The translations under genes were made by a program, and so were the position numbers. A DNA stretch of 64,000 bases. Origin: Schistocerca nitens (taxonomy: Eukaryota; Arthropoda; Insecta; Orthoptera; Acrididae). The notes beneath the pieces were generated by a model, which did no database searches, had not been told where the DNA came from, and saw only the letters and a program-made list of their open reading frames with translations. Each line of letters opens with the position of its first letter. Position 1 is the first letter of the stretch. The stretch is taken from NCBI RefSeq assembly GCF_023898315.1, contig NC_064614.1:504882109-504946108 (forward strand), given 5' to 3'. Positions 55,116 through 64,000 of the stretch are shown one piece after another.

Positions 55116-57462
55116 TGTATATATGTTGTTGTTGTGGTGGTCTTCAGTCCTGAGACTGGTTTGATACAGCTCTCCATGCTACTCTATCCTGTGCAAGCTT
55201 CTTCATCTCCCAGTAACTACTGCATCCTACATCCTTCTGAATCAGCTTAGGGTATTCATCTCTTGGTCTCCCTCTACGATTTTTACCCTCCACGCTGCCC
55301 TCCAATACTAAATTGGTGATCCCTTGATGCCTCAGAACATATCCTATCAACCGGTCCCTTCTTCTAGTCAAGTTGTGCCACAAACGTCTCTTCTCCCCAA
55401 TGCTATTCATTAGTTATGTGATCTTCCCATCAAATCTTCAGCATTCTTCTGTAGCACCACATTTCTAAAGCTTCTATTCTCTTCTTGTCTAAACTATTTA
55501 TCGTCCATGTTTCACTTCCATACATGGCTACACTCCATACAAATACTTTCTGAAACGACTTCCTAACACTTAAATCAATACTCGATGTTAACAAATTTCT
55601 CTTCTTCAGAAACGCTTTCCTTGCCATTGCCAGTCTACATTTTATATCCCCTCTACCTTGACCATCATCAGTTATTTTGCTCCCCAAATAGCAAGCCGGA
55701 CGCGGTGGTCTAGCGGTTCTAGGCGCTCAGTCCGGAACTGCGCGACTGCTACAGTCGCAGGTTCGAATCCTGCCTCGGGCATGGATGTGTGTGATGTCCT
55801 TAGGTTAGTTAGGTTTAAGTAGTTCTAAGTTCTAGGGGACTGATGACCACAGATGTTACGTCCCATAGTGCTCAGAGCCATTTGAACCCAAATAGCAAAA
55901 CTCCTTTACTACTTTAAGTGTCTTATTTCCTAATCTAATACTCTCAACGTCCCCCGACTTAATTCGACTACATTCCATTATCCTCCTTTTGCTTTTGTTG
56001 ATGTTCATCTTATATCCTCCCTTCAAGACACTATCCATTCCGTTTAACTGCTCTTCCAAGTGCTTTGCTGTCTCTGACAGAATTACAATGTCATCGGCGA
56101 ACCTCAAAGTTTTTATTTCTTCTCCATGGATTTTAATACCTACTCCGAATTTTCTTTTGTTTCCTTCACTGCTGCTCAATATACAGATTGAATAACATCG
56201 GGGAGAGGCTACAACCCTGTCTCACTCCCTTCCCAACCACTGCTTCCCTTTCATGCCCCTCAACTCTTATAACTGCCATTTGGTTTCCATACAAATTGTA
56301 AATAGCCTTTCGTTCCCTGTACTTTACCCCTGCCACCTTCAGAATTTGAAAGAGAGTATTCCAGTCAACATTGTCAAAAGCTTTCTCCAAGTCTACAAAT
56401 GCTAGAAACGTAGGTTTGCCTTTCCTTATTCTTTCTTCTAAGATAAGTCGTAAGGTCAGTATTGCCTCACGTGTTCCTATATTTGTACGCAATCCAAACT
56501 GATCTTCCCCAAGGTTGGCTTCTACTAGTTTCTCCATTCGTCTGTAAAGAATTCGCGTTAGTATTTTGCAGCTGTGGCTTATTAAACTGATTGTTCGGTA
56601 CTTTTCATATCTGTCAACACCTGCTTACTTTGGGATTGGAATTATTATACTCTTCTTGAAGTCTGAGGGTATTTTGCCTGTCTCATACATCTTGCTCACC
56701 AGATGGTAGAGTTTTGCCAGGACTGGCTCTCCCAAGGCCGTCAGTAGTTCTAATGGAATGTTGTCTACTCCCGGGGCCTTGTTTCGACTCAGGTCTTTCA
56801 GTGCTGTGTCAGACTCTTCACGCAGTATTGTATCTCCCATTTCGTCTTCATCTACATTCTTCTCCATTTCCAGAATATTGCCCTCAAGTACGTCGCCCTT
56901 GTATAGACCCTCTGTGTACTCCTTCCACCTTTCTGCTTTCCCTTCTTTGCTTAGAACTGGGTTTCCATCTGAGCTCTTGATATTCATACAAGTGGTTCTC
57001 TTTTCTCCAAAGGTCTCTTTAATTTTCCTGTAGGCAGTATCTATCTTACCCCTAGTGAGATAAGCCTCTACATCCTTACATTTGTCCTCTAGCCATCCCT
57101 GCTTAGCCATTTTGCACTTCCTGTCGATCTCATTTTTGAGACGTTTGTATTCCTTTTTGCCTGCTTCATTTACTGCATTTTTATATTTTCTCCTTTCATC
57201 AATTAAATTCAATATTTCTTCTGTTACCCAAGGATTTCTACTAGCCCTCGTCTTTTTACCTACTTGATCCTCTGCTGCCTTCACTACTTCATCCCTTAGA
57301 GCTACCCATTCTTCTTCTACTGTACTTCTTTCCCCCATTTGTGACAGTTGTTCCCTTATGCTCTCCCTGAAACTCTGTACAACCTCTGGTTCTTTCAGTT
57401 TATCCAGGTCCCATCTGCTTAAATTCCCACCTTTTTGCAGTTTCTTCAGTTTTAATCTACAA
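55116..57462 (-). mobile_element. RTE-like LINE (LINE-2x), copy c, 5'-truncated
   Basis: Minus strand, starting with a short (TTG)n tail. The frames at 55144-55410, 55430-55687, 55856-56179, 56166-56537 and 56625-57338 together cover the linker, RT and C-terminal domain. The catalytic box FADDIVILSET is intact. Breaks come from single-base changes, a small deletion and the SINE. It ends at 57462 at the end of the linker, so the endonuclease is missing. Confidence 0.85.
55695..55886 (+). mobile_element. SINE, family S1, copy 15
   Basis: Inserted in LINE-2x copy c, with a 12-bp duplication (cccaaatagcaa) at 55683-55694 and 55887-55898. The head has the ggtggtctagcgg form. Confidence 0.94.
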
Positions 57463-59817
57463 TACAGTTATTATTACATATTTCCCAAAAAACGAGTGGC
57501 TTAATCATCGGTTTTCTAAGGTTACCTAATATTACATTCTTGGCCCTAGCCAAGTCCAATAAATGGGTTTAACTTCAGTTTAATTAATTTTCCCTAAAGC
57601 AGCTCTGAAAAAATCACCTTTTCTCTATGCTTCCTTCTTTATCTTAGTCTCCTTATCTCGTTCTTTCTCTGTACTAAAAGAATGAAAACTTTCTTTAGTA
57701 CCTTCTCTATACTACAAATGACGTACGCAGAACACAGTTTCAAACTTTCACATAGCTAATCAGTTTTATTTTACTCTTGAAAATCTCAGTGGTAACAATT
57801 TATCGTTGTTGGTTCAAGTGCTGTTCATAAACTATTCCCCTTCCAATCGGAAAACAAACTAAAAAAAAAAAAATAACCTAAGTGTCACCGCCACTTTGTG
57901 TTCCACTTTAAGATTTTAGCAAAATTCAGAACTCTTCAGGTGTTGACATTCACGTCTCATTTTGACTCTATCAAAAATATAGGAAGATAGTCTGTTTCGA
58001 AAGACAATCGCGATATATGGTATAGTATATCAACGTACAATGACGTAAAGTCGCGACGTCAGGACCTCAAAACTATTAGTCTCACCTCATTATGTGGTCG
58101 TGGGGCTCTCAAGCATTGTTCAAATGCCATTAAACGCGCAAGAATAATAATAATCCTAATTGGCCGATACCACTCCACATTCCTCTACACCCATTATTAT
58201 ATCAGCTGTGTCACCCTCTATGGTGCACGCGATCAATACTCCAAACTATTCAAACTATTGGATAGTTAACAGATGAGTTCTCCAACATTCACATAAATCC
58301 CTAACCAAAGAAAAGAAACCTCCAGAATATCTAATAGGCGGAACGACCAACTATTCTTCAAAGTTCATCAACAAATCTACCACATAATCTAGTACCGTAT
58401 TTCCGAACCCATTATCCTCAGTGCGTAGCGTTACGCGGACGCCCGCCTAGCTATCTTCCGAATCTAAATTACCATATGCTTGTATAGCAATCACGTTGAG
58501 CTGCCACGCAGACACCAATACTTCTCAACATTAATCGAATCGATTAAACTCCCGACCTCAAGAATGGCTGCCGAATCTTGAACAAATTAGTTTCAATTAA
58601 CTTGTCGTAGTATCCGTCATTACTGAAGACGAACGAGAATTCAGAATCAAACTATGACATATCAGTGTCCTGTTATGCACCACCACTACGACCGACCGTT
58701 ACCCGTCTGCGTGCTAACAGCGACTACTGACTCTTCCTTCATCGAGGATCGAACTCAGAACCATTTTTCGAACAATCTTTGAACGGTTATTATCCCTTGT
58801 ACATGTTAAGTTCATTCGTAGTAGCCTTCGGTGACGTTTCTGGTGGCCAGTTGCAGTAGCTGTAGCGTCGCTGACTCGCGCTGCTACCCACTCGCTCTGG
58901 TGATGGAGAATCTCTGACTGCTACCTGGTTTTCGTCAGCTTTTTCTCTAGCCCTTTAGATATTGTAACATCCCAAAGGAATACACATTAAAAACATAGCT
59001 TTTACAAAGATTAAACACACATTTTCTTGTCGATACTGAGTCGGCTCTATTACGTAATACGAAACGACAAATATCGTAACAAAACTTTTTAGCGCATTAC
59101 ACCGTTTCTCCTCAACTAAGGGCAGAAGTGTCTTCAAATAGGCTAGGTTCGTTAACGTAACCACTCATTACCCACTTTGTATGTGCATTCCAGTGTAGAT
59201 GACATGTTGACGTGCCTGAACTAGATACACTAACGAGTGTAGCGACAGAAATTCGGAGATTGTTCAGGGATATTCTCTGTTCTGATACAAGGGAACCGTA
59301 GCCTCCGTTGGATTGTTACACAGTAATTGTTTTTCGTTTGATTTCTTACTCTGTTTATCTTTGTATTGCATTGACAATATCTGCATAACAGTGCAAATGT
59401 CGACGGTGTGCACTGTTTGTCCTCTTTGGCAGCAAACTTGGTCCCTTGACCCACAGTACTTGAGTTAGCAATAGCGATGTTCACTTTACTCTACGCCTTC
59501 ATATTTTCATTCACTCGGTTCTGTTTCGGGTTGGTTTCCCCGGTAGAGTTATACGTGAAGAGTGAAAATCAATAGTAATAATAAGTCTACTATCCAATAG
59601 TTGCGCGAAATGTACCTCGGGTATGGACTGCAATGCAGGAGCGGCACAGCGACACCATGAGCTGTTTCCACAGCGCCAGCACCCACATCACAGTGCTTTG
59701 GCATCTGTCAGAGCGCTGTTTCATTACTCTATGTTTTATGCTTCAAGGTCTTGTGACGTAAAATTTCTGGTTGTTTCACTGTACTGAACATACTTTCGCA
59801 GACACAAACTGAGATGA
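57463..59817. other. No gene recognised (2.4 kb, AT-rich)
   Basis: No motif-bearing ORF and no transposon ends recognised. An A-run lies at 57861-57872. Confidence 0.5.
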
Positions 59818-60318
59818 ACTGTACGGGGCGATGAAAAAGTTTCTGTCCCAGGGCGTTGCTGTAGCGTATACGCAAATCAGTGTGGCTCCGAATGGGGTAT
59901 ATAAGCACCGACATGTAGGCAATGAATAATCACCGTTGTGGAATAGTGCGCCAAATTCTGTGCTGGTCGCGATTCGATACAAGACGCCTCCATATCGCAA
60001 GTGTCGTAACGCAGAAGTTACACTGATCCAAGTGGATGAAACTCGAACACCCGTCCGATAGTCATGATCTCTCCCCAAGCAATCATCACGCCTTCGATCC
60101 CTTAAAGGAGACCTTGAAAACTCAACGATTCCCGTCGGACGAGGCTGTGCAGCAGGCAGTTACGGCCTTCTTCAAGCAGCAGAACACGGTCCAAACGGAT
60201 ATCTTCAAACTGATGCATTGGTGGAAAGATTGCCTCAGTGCTCATGGCGATTTTGCCTGATTGGCATACCGATTCTGAACTGTACAGACTTCGAACGGGA
60301 AGTTTTTGATCGATCATT
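59818..60318 (+). mobile_element. Non-autonomous mariner-derived element (about 500 bp)
   Basis: Left end cggggcgatgaaaaagtttc and right end ggaagtttttgatcg form an imperfect terminal repeat. Inside is the transposase C-terminal scrap LSPSNHHAFDPLKETLKTQR then FPSDEAVQQAVTAFFK and LMHWWKDCLSAHGDFA before a stop. The catalytic domain is missing except for a damaged third-D region. Confidence 0.65.
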
Positions 60319-60559
60319 ATACATATTATTACTGTGTAACAATCCAGCGGAGACTTAGGTTCCCTTACACTGAAATACTCAGAAAATATCCCTGAACAAC
60401 TTCGGAATTTGTGTATGGACTGCGGTTTCAAACTGTAAATTTTTGGTAAATTGGTAGGAAGACCAAAAGTGAAATTATATGCTCAAATGTATCGGGAGAT
60501 GGATTCATGTCAGACTCTACTAACAATTTGTAAACTTGTGTTATCATGATGTGGTTTGT

Positions 60560-60760
60560 ACGACAAGCTACGAATAAAGAAAAAGTCTGCATCAAGATCT
60601 TCAAGCTATTTCGCGAGGTATTGTGAGTGAGACTGAGGACAACCGATTAAACGTCCTTCGAACAATGCTTCAACGTTTCAAGCTCTCCACATCAGCCTTT
60701 ATCACCAATTGCATGAAAGTGACTTCCGGCAACGAATCTTGTTTTCTGGAGTTATATTGA
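60560..60760 (+). pseudogene. Possible transposase N-terminal scrap
   Basis: The patch ALHISLYHQLHESDFRQRI resembles the ..lL..LhesDf..Ri.F linker of mariner-like transposases. Nothing else supports it. Confidence 0.35.
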
Positions 60761-60794
60761 TATCTTTAAGAAACGACACATTTTTTGACAAAAT

Positions 60795-60890
60795 ATTCTT
60801 TTTAACCTTCCTGGTAAATCAAAACGGTGTGGCAGAAAAGGACTAGAACCAGGGACCTCGTCTGTACACTCTGCAAGATCATTCTGGAAG
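60795..60890 (-). mobile_element. SINE-like tRNA-derived fragment (S5)
   Basis: The minus strand has a B box-like ctggttctagtcc followed by ctgccacaccgttttgattt. It looks like the 3' half of a diverged SINE. No duplication identified. Confidence 0.45.
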
Positions 60891-61033
60891 ATACTACTTA
60901 CTGACAAACAATGGACACATAAATTTACTTAATACGCTTTACTATGTGGTAGAATATCCTCTCTGGCTTATCCAAGTCTAATATTAGCGACAACGGACTG
61001 TAAATGCGTGGTATGCATTTACCGGAGCGCTCA

Positions 61034-61225
61034 AATGGCTCTGAGCACTATGGGACTTAACATCTGAGGTAATCAGTCCCCTAGAACTTAGAACTAGTTA
61101 AACCTGACTAACCTAAGGCCATCACACACATCCATGCCCGGGGCCGGATTCGAACCTGTGACCGTAGCGGTCGCGCGGTTCCAGACTGAAGCGCCTAGAA
61201 CCGCTCGGCCACTCCGGCCGGCCCT
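61034..61225 (-). mobile_element. SINE, family S1, copy 16
   Basis: Minus-strand S1 SINE with a tRNA-like head ending at ggccactccggccgg. Flanks gagcgctca (61025-61033) and gagtgctca (61226-61234) are a possible 9-bp duplication with one mismatch. Confidence 0.9.
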
Positions 61226-61234
61226 GAGTGCTCA

Positions 61235-61884
61235 TCTCTGGCCAATGTTTTACTGTAATGACCCTAATCGAGCGTACTGACTCCAGTTTTCCCGGCGACA
61301 TTTTTTCAGTAGTTGTTGAGGATGATCCCTAAACATATCTCGGAATGTGTGGTTTCAGTGTGGTTGTTACTTCAGTATGAAGGCAGACACTGAATGACGT
61401 ATCGCGTGAGCGATGGGTAGCGTGTGTTGAGGTTGTCAGAGGGCCTACACGCTCTCCTTATCACAACGCAAATGGAATTTTTAATGGAATTTTTTTCTGT
61501 GGAGAACATCTAAAAAGACAGTGTGGCACACGGCAGTGAAGACACTAAATGATATGAACATATGAATTGTGGAAGCCTGAGGTCACATTCAAGAAGAAAC
61601 TGTTCTTCACTCTGTGCATACTCGTTCTCACATATATCGCTTACACGTGTAAATCAGTGTCGATGGAAAAATTGTTTTATTTATTTATTTATTTTGCATT
61701 GATTTCACCTGTCTAGCCCTCTCTGATATTGAGCGAAACGTCCATAGTGAGTCAATATTACAATCTACATAGCGCATATAGTAATGGACGTAGGGAATTT
61801 AAGAAATATGGCAACAATACATTTGCGATAATCTTGGTAAACATATTTGGAATAACAGCGATCGCAGTCAATTAATAATACAAT
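61235..61884. other. No gene recognised; short (TTTA)n
   Basis: A (TTTA)n run lies at 61676-61697. The rest has no motif. Confidence 0.5.
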
Positions 61885-61985
61885 GTTATATCGAACAGTC
61901 TTAATCGCATAAAAACACTTTTTTTTCATAGGTGATGACCAGTTTCGACCCGATGTGGATCGTCTTCGGATCATTCTCTGTAATT
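61885..61985 (-). repeat. Ribozyme-bearing inverted arm, left
   Basis: The minus strand reads ...GAAActggtcatcacctatg...agtgtttttatgcgattaag. A related copy lies in the other orientation at 62628-62700. This is like the paired terminal arms of the PLEs, but no RT lies between them. Confidence 0.6.
61934..61972 (-). ncRNA. Hammerhead-like motif (one core change)
   Basis: Minus strand: GAT, CCGAAGA (consensus would be CTGAAGA), stem II gatcc/gggtc with one G-T pair, GAAA, CTGGT and C, then ATC. Stem III would be three pairs with no loop, and stem I GAT/ATC. The T-to-C core change probably abolishes cleavage. Confidence 0.55.
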
Positions 61986-62627
61986 CAGAGTACAACAGAA
62001 AAGAGGGAAACAAGCAAAGTAACAAAACAAAATTTAAGCACGCGTTTTCTGCACTGCATTCCACTGGATGCAATACTGGCGATCTGCGCTGAAGGACGAC
62101 CTACAACCAAGGCAAATAGAGCAGAACACGATCTTTGATCGCTATCGATAAAGCGTCCGCGTCGCTGGGTAATCAGCAACGTCCTACAGACACTCTTTGG
62201 TTTCCGCGGAAGGCAGTCTAGTAATATATTAAATGATGCCATTCGCTGTTCTTTAACTCTTTTTAACGTTATATTATGTAAATTTTTAACTGTATAATAT
62301 ATAAATTGTTATTTAGGTACGATTTACGATAGTACCCAGCATAGTATTAAGGTTCATATTCATGCTATATCTCATGTATTGCAAACATTGTATCCTATTG
62401 GCTACCGATGACGTAGGGTGACAGGCAAGAGGCGGGGCGTCTGCTGTGCAACTCCGTGTCACCAGTCGACATCAGTGGACCTTATCTACAATTCCTCCTG
62501 CTTGCCATCTTCTCCATTTTTCATTACTGGATATCAAATCACTTAACATTTCTTTACGTTTAACTAAACATTTGTTACATTATATGTTTCCCTCCTCCTA
62601 TTGAATTCTAAATTAAAGGTGGAGCGA

Positions 62628-62700
62628 AGGTGATCCGGTCACCGCTTATGAATACAAGTGTTTTTATGCGATCAAGACTGTTGTACATAATATTTTATTA
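62628..62700 (+). repeat. Inverted arm, right
   Basis: gtgtttttatgcgatcaaga and flanking sequence match the complement of the left arm. The ribozyme core side is degenerate (gcgaaggtgatccggtcacc). Confidence 0.6.
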
Positions 62701-64000
62701 ATGCTCTTGAGCTCTTTAAGAATCTTTGCACGTTTATGTATATCCTGTTTTAGCCTGTATTTTTATTTTTCAGAATTTTTTTATGTCTTACACTAACTGA
62801 ATTTTGAAATTAGTCTGGAAATATCGTTCTGTATGAAGTTGTTATACTAGAATGAAACATATTTGGAAGGTTCACACTTATTCTAGTCTTAGGCATTGTT
62901 CTCTCGTGTGGAGAAACTGAACTATTCAGTGAACTTGCTCGAACAATCGAGAACGTTTTTCAGTTAAAATAACCCTTGATATTCTGTTTTACTTAATAAA
63001 TAAATGTCTCATGGATTATTTTCATAAATGAACTAAAAACTTCAGCTTCTCTAAGTGAGAAAACAGTGACTCACACCATTATGACTTCAAAATTGCAGTA
63101 TGCCCGGCTTTTACTTTAATCCTGACGCTACATCTAGAATCTGCAGGGGGAAAACTTCAGGACAGTAGCACATTTCTGAAGGGTATAAATCAAGCATGAA
63201 AAAATACAAAAATTGCTGTTATTCCAGTGAAATAAGGAGTCATTACCAACCGCCAAATTATTTTGTATGATATGCGACAATCTACAGGTATTTGTACGTA
63301 TTTAAAGTAATTCATACATTGCTCTACGAGCGTCTAGTGTTACTGCATTACGTGTATCGTTTCTAAGCGTTCTGGTTGCTCCATAAAATAGGTGATACAT
63401 ACAACTCACAAGTCACTGTTTTACGTGACGTTTTGCAACGCTATACCTATCTTAATAAAATCTTCTGAAGATTCAGGTTAAAATCTTTCTCAACAGAGAA
63501 CTTAGATTTTGTACTTGTTGAACTTGATGCAGTCTTCCTTTCGATAACTGTCGATGAGGAGATCATTACAGACCGAGCACAAGGTCTGATTGGGGAAGGA
63601 GAGGGATGGAAAGTGACTGTGTCCTTTCAGGGGGAACCATATCGATGTTCGCCTTAGGCGATTCAGGAATATCACAGGAAACCTAAATGTAGATGACCTG
63701 CCTTGGCATTTGTATTTAGAAAATTATTTAACTTTCTCTGTGAAAATTTTCTTACTTCGCCGAACTCCTCTTTCCTATAGATTTCTAATGGCGTTGTGAA
63801 CGTATATAGTTTCATTTAAAACAACAGTCGTCGCCTCGGTATCACAATACATAAAAAAGACGAATGGTTACCAATACAATGTATTACATACCCCTTGCGT
63901 ACAATCATTTGCGGAGACATGGTTACGACAACTAGAACCGGTTACAAAACATTAAGGGTGTATAAGTAACGTGGTTCACCTGTTATTTAAAGCTGTAACA
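62701..64000. other. No gene recognised
   Basis: AT-rich DNA to the end of the window. No motif-bearing ORF, terminal repeats or SINE. Confidence 0.5.

Noticed and set aside
1-64000. CRISPR arrays, operons or bacterial-type promoters
   Set aside because: No regularly spaced repeats with unique spacers, and all recognisable content is eukaryotic mobile DNA.

Overview
This window is repeat-dominated animal DNA, and I find no host exon I can defend. The most likely source is a large-genome insect, probably a grasshopper or locust of the Schistocerca type. That is an inference from my recollection of the abundant tRNA-headed SINE here (16 copies in 64 kb), the dense Tc1/mariner load and the RTE-like LINEs. 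There are no operons or bacterial signals. The window is either intergenic or inside a very long intron.

Layout. 0-2.8 kb: two S1 SINEs and a 1,426-bp Tc1-like transposon. 3.4-4.0 kb: a LINE fragment joined to a Penelope-like element (PLE) terminal repeat. 6.2-14.1 kb: two copies of one LINE (here LINE-1x), each split by a PLE. The first PLE (7.999-9.636 kb) has a second, almost identical Tc1-like copy inserted in its target duplication; the second PLE (11.103-13.108 kb) keeps a clean 12-bp target duplication. 14.7-15.1 kb: a GC-rich island. 15.8-17.2 kb: an old RTE-like LINE. 18.4-21.7 kb: two heat-shock-element-like arrays on either side of a decayed mariner. 22.3-31.7 kb: LINE, SINE, PLE and Tc1-like remnants. 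33.2-35.6 and 55.1-57.5 kb: two young 5'-truncated copies of the same RTE-like LINE. 36-48 kb: Tc1-like, mariner-derived, LINE and PLE fragments and a GC-rich island at 43.0-43.45 kb. 50-55 kb: a third GC-rich island, another SINE family, two Tc1-like relics and a fourth PLE. 57.5-64 kb: mostly unrecognised AT-rich DNA with mariner and SINE relics and a ribozyme-like inverted repeat.

The most interesting content is RNA rather than protein. PLE terminal repeats from several families carry hammerhead-ribozyme motifs (CTGANGA, stem II, GAAA). Most have a minimal stem III that would close without a loop and a two-part stem I. In the two larger PLEs the inverted terminal repeats place one ribozyme on the sense strand 3' of the RT/GIY-YIG ORF and a second, antisense, copy 5' of it. 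The second notable signal is two runs of six and eight perfectly phased TTC/GAA units with variable spacers, which look like strong heat-shock elements.

Nothing here forms a host pathway. The functional units are the transposons: PLE RT plus GIY-YIG endonuclease, LINE endonuclease/RT, Tc1 and mariner DDE/D transposases, and SINEs that depend on LINE machinery. Nesting and target duplications give a relative age order. Element ends marked as approximate were read by eye without alignment.
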